NCBI RefSeq assembly: GCF_025947345.1
Contig: NZ_CP110011.1
Span: forward strand, 3,906,001 to 3,970,000
From: Flavobacterium sp. N502536
GTDB taxonomy: Bacteria; Bacteroidota; Bacteroidia; Flavobacteriales; Flavobacteriaceae
Direction of reading: 5' to 3'
DNA length: 64,000 nt
In this document: piece after piece, positions 43,694 to 51,410 of the stretch
Layout of the letters: each line of letters opens with the position of its first letter
How positions within the stretch are numbered: the stretch's first letter is position 1
The notes under the pieces: generated by a model
Told to the model about the DNA's origin: nothing
Databases searched by the model: none
What the model saw: the letters and a program-made list of their open reading frames with translations, nothing else
Program-made: the position numbers and the translations under genes

Positions 43694-44020
43694 TTAACAG
43701 CATTTTTGATTTTTTGTAACCGCAATAATAGCGGAAAAATAGGTATTTAGAAGATCAAAAGTTTCTTCGTTGATACAGTAACAGATTGCATTTCCTTCAA
43801 TGTTTCCCTTGATAAGTCCAGCGTTTTTTAGTTCTTTCAGGTGTTGTGAAACGGTGGGCTGTGCGAGTGGCAATTCGTTTACAATATCTCCGCAAATACA
43901 TTCATTCACTTTAAGCAAATATTCAATAATAGCAATTCGCGCTGGGTGTCCCAGTGCTTTGGCTATAGTAGCGATCTGATTTTGTTTGTCGGTAAAATGT
44001 TCCGTTTTAGAAGCTCCCAT
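43694..44020 (-). CDS. arsR: ArsR-family arsenic-responsive repressor
   Basis: A 108-residue winged-helix repressor. The start at 44020 gives [15 protein letters not shown]; a 43-residue upstream extension covers the promoter and was rejected. The helix 3 segment [20 protein letters not shown] carries the CxC (ECIC) of ArsR-type arsenite sensing, followed by [20 protein letters not shown] (recognition helix and wing). A Cys-Cys pair ends the protein (NQKCC). It should release two identical 15-base sites on As(III) binding. First gene of the ars operon. Confidence 0.92.
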   Translation of the reverse strand: MGASKTEHFTDKQNQIATIAKALGHPARIAIIEYLLKVNECICGDIVNELPLAQPTVSQHLKELKNAGLIKGNIEGNAICYCINEETFDLLNTYFSAIIAVTKNQKCC

Positions 44021-44040
44021 GTGATTTAAAATATAATATT

Positions 44041-44055
44041 GCAATATTACGATAT
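44041..44055. promoter_or_regulatory. ars operator copy 2 (upstream of arsR)
   Basis: GCAATATTACGATAT, identical to 43660-43674, and overlapping the palindrome AATATTGCAATATT (44034-44047). It lies 21 bases upstream of the arsR start. Confidence 0.7.
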
Positions 44056-44141
44056 TAATTCTAAAATCAAAGCATCTTTTTAGAATTTTTAAATAGGGTA
44101 AATTAAAATATTGATTCCCAAGTTGGAACGCTAAAATTATG

Positions 44142-44274
44142 AAACACATAGAAACATAGATTTATATGCTTAAAAGAGCATACAAAAGAGAAATACATTT
44201 CTTTCGCATAGTTATGCGTTTTATTTAAAGTGAAACTTCTTGTTCTGCTTCATAAAACTATGTTCCTATGTGTT
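44142..44274. repeat. Palindromic repeat element, copy C
   Basis: A 133-bp element with ends AAACACATAGAAACATAG and CTATGTTCCTATGTGTT; inner hairpin GCATA-GT-TATGC. It is preceded by the junction GTTGGAACGCTAAAATTATG. Confidence 0.85.
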
Positions 44275-44311
44275 AAAATAGAGGTCCCGATGTTGGAACG
44301 CTAAAATTATG

Positions 44312-44449
44312 AAACACATAGAAACATAGATTTATATGCTTAAAAGAGCATACAAAAGAGAAATACATTTCTTTCGTCCCGATGCATCGGGACATTTTAT
44401 TTGAAGTGAAACGCCTTTTTCCGTATTTAGAACTATGTTTCTATGTGTT
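44312..44449. repeat. Palindromic repeat element, copy D
   Basis: A 138-bp element whose 17-base ends AACACATAGAAACATAG and CTATGTTTCTATGTGTT are perfectly complementary. The inner hairpin is a different perfect palindrome, GTCCCGATGCATCGGGAC. It is separated from copy C by the same GTTGGAACGC junction that follows copy A. Confidence 0.85.
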
Positions 44450-44481
44450 AAAATAATACTTTTAAGTTGAGAAAATCCCCT

Positions 44482-45837
44482 TTAAAAGGTTTCTTTTCTG
44501 TTGTTTTTGAAATTCATCCAGCCCAAACCGACTAATAACAGATTGAAAAGCAGTAAAGGCAAAAAAGCTCTCGTATAATGAATCGGAGAAGGGTCTGTAA
44601 AAGTTTCTACTTTAAACTTCGACCAGTTTTCCTTAACCACCGGGGCATTATCAAATATTTTTGGATAAAAATACAACCTCATTTTTTCATGGAAATGGTT
44701 GGTTTCCTTCAAAAATAAAAGCTGGTTTCCTAAATCAGATTTTGCAATTTCATTCAGTTGAAGTTGTGCATGCAAAGTAGGAAGGAACTGTGCGATAAAC
44801 TGACTCGCTTTGTTGCGCTGTTCTAATTTGGATTGCAGTTCCTGAGATTGCTGTACCGAATCGTCGTCACCCGCCTGTTGCATGGCGTAATACCAAAGCC
44901 AGTTAAACTCCGTATTTGGCAACGGATAACGTTTGAATTGCGGATAATGCTGGTAGAATTTATCCATTGTAATTTTCTTATCCATATCCCATTTTTCATG
45001 ATAGGCATTGCGTTGTTTTACCGTTAACTCCAAAGCTTCGGGAATCGGATATTTATTTACGATATATGTATTGATTACTGCCGGCAGAACGATAATGAGA
45101 AACAGCCAGATCGTGAGTAAAATAACGGCATTGAAATTTGAATTCTTTTGAAGAGAAACAATAAAAAAGCAGGCTGCAAACCAAAACAAGAGGTATAAAA
45201 CACCCAGTACGTAAAAGGTGAGGAGCGCCGCATCAAATGGAATCCCTAAGATCAAAACTGCTAAAAGAAGTAAAAAAGTCAGTAATGCGATCAGACTTAA
45301 AATTCGGATGTAAAACAGCTTCAGAATGTATAAAAAGGTATTTTCACTTTGCGTAGACACAATTTTCCAGGTTCCGCTTTCCTTTTCTTCCGAAACCAGA
45401 TTGTAAGAGAATGCGATAATCAAAAGAGGAAAAAGGTAAATCAGCACAAAACTAAAATCGATGTTCCCGGATAACAGGTTGTTCGGATTATGAAGCTCTG
45501 CGTCGTATTTTTGAGCTTCCAAACCCCGAATCGTGACGCTTTGAATCGACGGATTTACATCACGCTGACCAATCGCGAGGCTGTTAACGGGTAATGTTTT
45601 ATTAATCAGTGAAAATTTGATGTAATAGAGCAGCAGTCCCATTTCGTCTTTGTGAAAAGCAGCATTTCGCGCAATGTGCTCTTTTTGGTACAGTGCAGCT
45701 TCGGCAATATTATTTTGCTGTTTTTGTTGGAATTGCTGTCCAATTAAAAGACTTATGAATCCGATGAGCAACAGGAAAACCAATCCAATTTTGGTACCTT
45801 TTGAGCGTATGAAATTTTTAAAAAGTAATGCTAACAT
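44482..45837 (-). CDS. ABC-2 type permease with DUF3526-like large loop (second of pair)
   Basis: A 451-residue membrane protein. N-terminal helix (GTKIGLVFLLLIGFISLLIG), a roughly 110-residue extracytoplasmic domain, four to five central helices (FSFVLIYLFPLLIIAFSYNL with the cytosolic VSEEKESGTWKIVSTQ, typical of ABC-2/NosY permeases), a second large extracytoplasmic domain (about 265-415) and a final helix. The VSEEKESGT motif matches multicopper-enzyme-maturation-type permeases (COG1277). ATG 45837 lies one base after the stop of the upstream permease gene; the two probably form a heterodimer with the ATPase encoded at 49636. Confidence 0.8.
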   Translation of the reverse strand: MLALLFKNFIRSKGTKIGLVFLLLIGFISLLIGQQFQQKQQNNIAEAALYQKEHIARNAAFHKDEMGLLLYYIKFSLINKTLPVNSLAIGQRDVNPSIQSVTIRGLEAQKYDAELHNPNNLLSGNIDFSFVLIYLFPLLIIAFSYNLVSEEKESGTWKIVSTQSENTFLYILKLFYIRILSLIALLTFLLLLAVLILGIPFDAALLTFYVLGVLYLLFWFAACFFIVSLQKNSNFNAVILLTIWLFLIIVLPAVINTYIVNKYPIPEALELTVKQRNAYHEKWDMDKKITMDKFYQHYPQFKRYPLPNTEFNWLWYYAMQQAGDDDSVQQSQELQSKLEQRNKASQFIAQFLPTLHAQLQLNEIAKSDLGNQLLFLKETNHFHEKMRLYFYPKIFDNAPVVKENWSKFKVETFTDPSPIHYTRAFLPLLLFNLLLVGLGWMNFKNNRKETF

Positions 45838-45838
45838 A

Positions 45839-47287
45839 TTAGAGGGCTTTAAGGTTTTTAGCAGCCATTCGCAGGAGAGCAAAAAGCAGGATAATCCAGA
45901 GAAAAATAGAGACTACAGAGAGGATTTCAGACTTTAAAATGGCCGGGACTTCTTTTGGCTCATAATGAAATTCTTCCAGATCAGCCCAGTGTTCTTTGCT
46001 GATGGATAAAGGTTTGTCGTTTGGTCCCGGCTTTTTATTACTGATGTATTTAACCTGCAAAGCATTCATTTTTTGCGCCATGGTATAGCGATAACTCTCG
46101 GCTTGTTTCTGAAAATCGACATACGAACCATAATCGGTATTGGATAAGCCCATCGACAGGTTTCGGATCGCGATGTACGGATTCAGAAAAGAAACGGTTT
46201 TAGAGAAACTATTTTGCTGATCGTAGATTTTTAAGAGGTTTTCCAAGTGTTTGTTGTAAATGCGCGAACTGATTTTCTCTCCTTCGGTCATGATAAATCC
46301 CGAATAATTAAAAGGCAGTTTTTGTACCGAATCGACTTTGTAAACGCTCAGTAAGGAATCTTTGATGGCTTTGTAATGCAAATCGTTTGGATTATGGCTA
46401 TCGCCTTGCTTGAGAATGTCCTTTTCGATCGCACTGTTGAATTCTATTTTCGAGGGTGCTTCGTAAAGGTATGCCCCAATGGCCTGAGTAGTTCGGGGTA
46501 AAATAATGGTAAGCACCAGCCAGATTCCGATTAAGGAGATTAATGCTTTCTTTGACGTTTTGCTCGAAGCAGAAATCAGCACAGCAATCACACAAAAGAA
46601 GATCAGGTAAATAAAATGAAAGAGAACAAACAACAGCATTTTGATGGCTTCATCTGTTGAAATGGTAAAATCCTGTAGCAGCAGCCATACCAATACAAGC
46701 ACCAGTATGGTGGGAACAAAAAGCAGCAGGATCACATTTACAATTCCTACTATCTTTCCGGTTAAGAGCTGTTTCCAGCTGATTCCCTGACTTAAAAGCA
46801 ATTTTAGAGTTCCGTTTTCTCTTTCGGCTGCGACCGCATTAAATCCTAAGAAAAAAATCAGTAAAGGCAGTAAAATTTGCAGAACCATGGCAATGCTGAT
46901 TTCTCCAAAACGAAGCATACTGTTAGAGAATCCTGCTTCAGAGAAATTGGCACTATTTTGTTTGTGCGCTTCAAGAAATATAGCATTTCCGAAAAAAGGT
47001 TCCATTCCAAATTCAAAAACACTCAAAGGAGTACTTTTTCGAAAGGCAAAATTTCCGTAATGCGCCATTCGGTGCGGGTTTTTGTCCGGATTGTTGAGCC
47101 AGTCTTCGCGTGATTCATGCTGGTATTTTTCGCTGGTCTGATTTTGGTTGTTGTAATTTTCCCAACCCGAAAAAGCAGCATAAAGCAATAGGATACCAAT
47201 AAAGAGTGTGATGATATAAACTGCTGTATTTTTAAAAACAGCATTTTTTAGATGTCTGGCAATTAAAATTTCGATGTGTAATGACAT
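45839..47287 (-). CDS. ABC-2 type permease with DUF3526-like large loop (first of pair)
   Basis: A 482-residue paralogue of the downstream permease. Helix 1 (TAVYIITLFIGILLLYAAFSG), an extracytoplasmic domain containing the His-rich DKNPHRMAHYGNFAFRK, then central helices with the cytosolic motif AAERENGTLKLLLSQGISWK that contacts the ATPase, a second loop (about 285-450) and a last helix. The layout equals that of ABC-2 permeases with a DUF3526 domain. It starts 8 bases after the stop of a TonB-dependent receptor gene, an arrangement pointing to coordinated outer- and inner-membrane function. Substrate unknown; metal or metallophore is inferred from context. Confidence 0.82.
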   Translation of the reverse strand: MSLHIEILIARHLKNAVFKNTAVYIITLFIGILLLYAAFSGWENYNNQNQTSEKYQHESREDWLNNPDKNPHRMAHYGNFAFRKSTPLSVFEFGMEPFFGNAIFLEAHKQNSANFSEAGFSNSMLRFGEISIAMVLQILLPLLIFFLGFNAVAAERENGTLKLLLSQGISWKQLLTGKIVGIVNVILLLFVPTILVLVLVWLLLQDFTISTDEAIKMLLFVLFHFIYLIFFCVIAVLISASSKTSKKALISLIGIWLVLTIILPRTTQAIGAYLYEAPSKIEFNSAIEKDILKQGDSHNPNDLHYKAIKDSLLSVYKVDSVQKLPFNYSGFIMTEGEKISSRIYNKHLENLLKIYDQQNSFSKTVSFLNPYIAIRNLSMGLSNTDYGSYVDFQKQAESYRYTMAQKMNALQVKYISNKKPGPNDKPLSISKEHWADLEEFHYEPKEVPAILKSEILSVVSIFLWIILLFALLRMAAKNLKAL

Positions 47288-47295
47288 GATACCGT

Positions 47296-49596
47296 TTAAA
47301 ATTTGTAAGTTACAGTAAGCGTAAAGTTTCGCGGAGCTCCGGGAAATAGTCTTAGATAATTCTGGGCACCCAGCCAGTAGGTTTTATTGAATAAATTACC
47401 TGCATTCAAGGCAATCTGCATATTGCTTTTGTTGGGTTTATAGTACAAAGCCGCATCAAAAACAGTAAAATCAGGCAGTGTAAAAGCTCTTGTAAACCAA
47501 GGCACTTTACTGCTTTGATATTGCATTCCGAAACCAACACCCAGATCTTTTAGGGCCGAATCAGAATTGAAATTGTAGCGTGTCCATAAATTGGCGCTGT
47601 TTTTTGGTGTATTTTGTTTTCGGGCCCCAATTAATAAAGGATCACGATCATTGGTGATTTCGGCATCGATATAACTGTACGAAGCGTTTATTTGCCAGTC
47701 TTCTGTAATAAAACCCGCTACATCACATTCAAAACCGCGACTTCTCTCAGCACCTCGGGTCACTAGTAAATCGGGATTTGCAGAATCGTTGGCATTCATT
47801 AGAATATTGCGTTGGTTGATTTCGTAAAGTGCCGCGTTGAAACTCACTGAATTGTTAAAAAAAGTAGCTTTTAGTCCAACTTCTTTCAGGTTGCTTTTCA
47901 ACGGGTCAAACAAACTTCCTGCAGGCAGACTTCCGGTTTGAGGCATCAAAGACACTGTATTCGACTGTGGCTGGTAACCTTCAAGATAAGTCGTATAAAC
48001 ATTAATCTGATTGTTTACAGCATAAGTCACTCCAACACGAGGAAGCAAAGCTGATTTCTTTACAGTCAGTTCATTGTTGGATTTGTAATTGGTAATGTCT
48101 TTAAACCATTCTTGTCGCAAACCCAGTAAAACGGTAAACTTTTCCCATTGCAGCTGATCCTGAATGTAAATCGCGTTAGTAGTAGTTAATGCCGGTGGTA
48201 ATGCCGTACGGACATTGAGTGTATAATCGTCAGGACTTGTTAAGGTGTAAGTAGGGTTGTTCAGATTGAAATAATTGACATTTGGTTTGGGTACAACTAT
48301 CCCGTCGACTGTCATGGTTTGGTAATTGGCGGCATTGGCAGCCACAAATGAAGGGGCTACAGTTCCGTCTTTCAATACATAACCTCTGGCAGCATTTTGT
48401 CCGCCACCTTTAGTTTTGTTCCAACTGTTTAAATCGTAACCCGTCAATAGTTTATGTTTGACCTTTCCGGTATTTACATCAAAGTTCAAATAAGCACTCA
48501 GATTATCAACGTCCCAATATTGCTGACGTTGCACAAATTGCATCATGGCCAGACTGCTCACAGGTTTATTGTTCATGTCGACCGCAAAAGCATTTGTACT
48601 TCTGTGCTCCTGAAGATCTTCTGTCCAGGTTTGCTTCATATAAGAAGCATTAAAACCTATTTTAGAGTTGAATTTATGAGCGAAATTCGTCATCAAAATC
48701 ATTTCTTTTGATTTGTAGTAATCACTCGGAGCGCCTAAATTTAAACTAATCGGAGTTTTGTTCAGACTGGTAACTCCCGCAACGGCACCAAAAATGGGTT
48801 GTCCGCGATCCAGAACTCCGGTCATATTGCTCAGAATCAATTCGGTATTGATCGCTGTTTTTTCATTCGGAATGTAGCTGAAGGAAGGCGAAATCAAAAA
48901 GGATTTGTTACGAACCAGATCCCGAAACGATTTGGCTTCCTGATACGCACCGTTTACGCGGTACAAAAGAGTTTTTGATTCGTTCAACGGGCCGGTAAAA
49001 TCTAAAGTTCCGCGCAATGTGCTAAAACTTCCTGCACTCAGACTTATCTCTTTTCGGTCGACAGCCAAAGGTTTTTTAGTAACCAGATTGATGCTTCCAC
49101 CCGGATCGACAGAAGAGAATGTAGCACTCGAAGGCCCTTTAATCACTTCAACCCGTTCAATATTGGTCGTTAAAGGCTGTAAAAAGTAATGCTGATGCGT
49201 TCGCATACCGTTTATAATTTGACCTTCTTCGTTTTGACTGATTCCGCGAATGGTATATTGATTGTAATAACTTGCCGGAATAACGCCACTGGCCATCTTG
49301 ACAGCATCAGCCAGGTAAATGGCGCCTTTATCTGCAATGAGTTCTTTGGTGATCGTTGCTATAGATTGTGGAATATCTTTGTTGAGGGCAGCCGTCTTTG
49401 TTGCTGCAAAAGAATAATCACTATTGTATTTTTTGGTCGAACGACCTATGATTTCAACCGTTTGCAATTCGGTGTGCCCGGCTTTGATTCGTACGGAATC
49501 TTTAGAAATAGTATCGGATATTTTTTTATTAACAGTTTGCGATTGTGCCAACTGAGTAAAGATTACTAAAAACAGTGAGAGAATAAAATGTTTCAT
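47296..49596 (-). CDS. TonB-dependent siderophore-type receptor in an ABC operon
   Basis: A 766-residue outer-membrane receptor. Signal peptide MKHFILSLFLVIFTQLAQSQ; the plug domain (about 65-170) contains KDIPQSIATITKELI and VEVIKGPSSATFSSVDPGGS typical of ferrisiderophore receptors, and a 22-strand barrel ends in FTLTVTYKF with terminal Phe. No N-terminal carboxypeptidase-like (CarbopepD_reg) domain is present, in contrast to the receptor at 59.4 kb. The gene sits inside a minus-strand operon between an ABC ATPase and two ABC-2 permeases. Iron chelates, copper or zinc chelates are all possible substrates. Confidence 0.9.
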   Translation of the reverse strand: MKHFILSLFLVIFTQLAQSQTVNKKISDTISKDSVRIKAGHTELQTVEIIGRSTKKYNSDYSFAATKTAALNKDIPQSIATITKELIADKGAIYLADAVKMASGVIPASYYNQYTIRGISQNEEGQIINGMRTHQHYFLQPLTTNIERVEVIKGPSSATFSSVDPGGSINLVTKKPLAVDRKEISLSAGSFSTLRGTLDFTGPLNESKTLLYRVNGAYQEAKSFRDLVRNKSFLISPSFSYIPNEKTAINTELILSNMTGVLDRGQPIFGAVAGVTSLNKTPISLNLGAPSDYYKSKEMILMTNFAHKFNSKIGFNASYMKQTWTEDLQEHRSTNAFAVDMNNKPVSSLAMMQFVQRQQYWDVDNLSAYLNFDVNTGKVKHKLLTGYDLNSWNKTKGGGQNAARGYVLKDGTVAPSFVAANAANYQTMTVDGIVVPKPNVNYFNLNNPTYTLTSPDDYTLNVRTALPPALTTTNAIYIQDQLQWEKFTVLLGLRQEWFKDITNYKSNNELTVKKSALLPRVGVTYAVNNQINVYTTYLEGYQPQSNTVSLMPQTGSLPAGSLFDPLKSNLKEVGLKATFFNNSVSFNAALYEINQRNILMNANDSANPDLLVTRGAERSRGFECDVAGFITEDWQINASYSYIDAEITNDRDPLLIGARKQNTPKNSANLWTRYNFNSDSALKDLGVGFGMQYQSSKVPWFTRAFTLPDFTVFDAALYYKPNKSNMQIALNAGNLFNKTYWLGAQNYLRLFPGAPRNFTLTVTYKF

Positions 49597-49635
49597 TTTT
49601 TGGATTGGATTGGATTGGAAAAAAGTAATTTCCTT

Positions 49636-50331
49636 TTATACAGTTTGTAAATACAAATCTTCCAGTTCATTTGCCGAGATTTTATCGGCTTCGATAACTG
49701 TAACGAGATTTCCCTGTCTCATAATGCCAATATGAGAGGCAACTTCTCTTGCTCTGAAAATGTCGTGTGTCGCCATCAGTATGGCTGTTCCATCTGCAGA
49801 AAGTTCTTTTAATATTTGAGAAAACTCATTAGAAGCTTTAGGGTCTAAACCACTAGTAGGTTCGTCCAGTAAAAGAACCTTGGCTTTTTTGGCGATCGCA
49901 ATGGCAATTCCAACTTTCTGACGCATTCCTTTCGAATAACCGCCCAGGTGTTGATGGTGCGCCTTAAGCTGCAATCCTGCTTTTGAAAGAAAATAAGTCA
50001 GTTCGCCAGCTGAATATTTGAATCCTGCCAGAGACGAGAAGAACTTTAAGTTCTCTAAACCGGTAAGATTTGGATACAACATCACTGTTTCCGGGATGTA
50101 AGCGACATACTTTTTGGTTTCCTGCGCATTCGAGATCACCGAGATGTCGTTGATTTTAAGTTCGCCGTCAGTTGGAGCGATAAAACCTAAAAACAAATTG
50201 ATGGTGGTTGTTTTTCCGGCACCGTTTTGTCCGAGTAAAGCAAAGATTTCACCTTCTTTAATGGTTAAATTCAGTTTGTTTAAAGCAATATGATCGCCAT
50301 ATTTCTTTGTCAGATTTTCAGCTATAAGCAT
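49636..50331 (-). CDS. ABC transporter ATP-binding protein (NosF/CcmA-like)
   Basis: A 231-residue ATPase with Walker A GQNGAGKTT (about 34-42), signature LGGYSKGMRQKVGIA, Walker B KVLLLDEPTSGLDP, and the H-loop ATHD. The pattern is that of the ABC-2 exporter/maturation class (NosF, CcmA). It belongs to the same strand and cluster as two ABC-2 permeases (44482, 45839), separated from them only by the TonB receptor, so it is the likely energy subunit for both. Family members typically move substrate out across the inner membrane or act in metal-enzyme maturation. Confidence 0.9.
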   Translation of the reverse strand: MLIAENLTKKYGDHIALNKLNLTIKEGEIFALLGQNGAGKTTTINLFLGFIAPTDGELKINDISVISNAQETKKYVAYIPETVMLYPNLTGLENLKFFSSLAGFKYSAGELTYFLSKAGLQLKAHHQHLGGYSKGMRQKVGIAIAIAKKAKVLLLDEPTSGLDPKASNEFSQILKELSADGTAILMATHDIFRAREVASHIGIMRQGNLVTVIEADKISANELEDLYLQTV

Positions 50332-50630
50332 AGTTTTTATGTATTTGGATGATTTTTATTAGGAATCCTTACTGTCAATCATAGCCAAAGTCCAGCCTGC
50401 TGGTTTACAGCTGAGGCATCTTTAACGATGAAGGAAGTAAGGGGAGTGGTGTTTACTACGATTGAAACCGAAAAAATAGTTGTATTGGATAAGCGGGAAT
50501 GGCCGTTCGGGTTTTATCGGGCGCCATTTTATAGAAAAAGGCAGCAGATAAAACTACAAATGCGTTTTGCCTGACTTTAAAAAAGACAAGCAAGTGGTAT
50601 TGTTATTTTTTCGGGTAAAAACGCAGTAAA
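50332..50630. other. Gap between the ABC ATPase and the small His/Cys-rich gene
   Basis: 299 bases with no convincing gene. A 48-codon plus-strand frame (50428-50574) and a 44-codon start-less minus-strand frame exist; neither has family features. It may contain a second promoter for the ABC-TonB genes. Confidence 0.35.
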
Positions 50631-50981
50631 CTAACGAATTACTGGTGGAGCTCTGAGCGCAAAAAGACTGCCTTTGAAAAATACAGCAGCAGTTTTTACA
50701 TAAAAGAATGCGCAGAACGTTTCAATACTTACTTTAAATAGGGAGTAAGATTGAAAGCTGTCCGGAATAAAGGTGCTAAACGCAAAGTGGCAAATTTGGC
50801 AATTGGTATCAGCAGTATGGCTGTGCGTAATTTGCTTTTGCCCGTCAACATAAGTATGGTCGCAATGTTTGTTGGTAAGCTGTTTGTAAACATGCTCGTA
50901 AGAATGCAGCGTCTGAAACAGCATTGCAAACAATACTGTTACAGACATAAAGAAATTAATTAATACAATTTTCTTTTTCAT
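50631..50981 (-). CDS. Small exported His/Cys-rich protein heading the ABC/TonB cluster
   Basis: A 116-residue protein. A hydrophobic N-terminus (IVLINFFMSVTVLFAMLFQT) acts as signal or anchor and is followed by a compact set of metal-ligand residues: HSYEHVY, NKHCDHTYV, ITHSHTADTNCQICHF. A second hydrophobic stretch (about 82-100) precedes the C-terminus APPVIR. It resembles, in plan but not in sequence, the small protein before czcA. It is the first gene of the cluster and has a clear promoter. A periplasmic metal-binding or sensing role is inferred. No family name is claimed. Confidence 0.6.
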   Translation of the reverse strand: MKKKIVLINFFMSVTVLFAMLFQTLHSYEHVYKQLTNKHCDHTYVDGQKQITHSHTADTNCQICHFAFSTFIPDSFQSYSLFKVSIETFCAFFYVKTAAVFFKGSLFALRAPPVIR

Positions 50982-50993
50982 TCTTGATGGATA

Positions 50994-51018
50994 AAGTCCT
51001 GTTTTTAGCGGACTTTAT
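50994..51018 (-). promoter_or_regulatory. Leader hairpin before the small His/Cys gene
   Basis: TAAAGTCC pairs with GGACTTTA around a 10-base loop (minus strand), ending about 13 bases before the ATG at 50981. It could modulate translation or stability. Confidence 0.4.
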
Positions 51019-51033
51019 AGCTTTTAAACTAAC

Positions 51034-51053
51034 GCAACGTTGTTGCAAATATA
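51034..51053 (-). promoter_or_regulatory. Promoter with overlapping GCAAC-N3-GTTGC palindrome
   Basis: On the minus strand TATATTTG (51046-51053) is a perfect -7 element. Immediately downstream, where transcription should begin, lies GCAACAACGTTGC (51034-51046), an inverted repeat. A repressor bound there would block initiation, and in this setting a metal-responsive regulator is the natural candidate. Confidence 0.55.
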
Positions 51054-51410
51054 GATATCTTATTTAAAAATGCATTAAAATTGTCGGTTATTTTATTGAG
51101 GAACAAATTCTGTGATTTTTTTTAAGTCTAATCATATAAAAACACGGTTAAAGTAATCTTCTTCAAATAATCGTTCAAAAAACGCATTTGCATCTTCAAA
51201 AATACAAATTTACATAGTATTATTCCTGTTAATGTGTTTATTTATTGTTACTTATGTAGGTCATGGCTAGTGATCTTGTTATATAATCTCTATTTTTACT
51301 AGAAGAGGATAATTATCAACTTAGATAATAATTGAATTTTTGATTTGACACAAACTTCAAAAAAGTGTCAATTTTATAAACGGGCGTTCTGCTCACTAAA
51401 AAAGTAAATT
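51054..51410. other. AT-rich intergenic region upstream of the DapB-like gene
   Basis: About 360 bases between divergent genes with no ORF. TTTGACACAA near 51345 and GTGTCAA near 51365 form an imperfect inverted repeat (TTGACAC...GTGTCAA) about 40 bases before the ATG. Confidence 0.4.

Noticed and set aside
50428..50574. 48-codon plus-strand frame in the gap after the small His/Cys gene
   Set aside because: No family features, and it is antisense to the probable cluster transcript; chance is likely.
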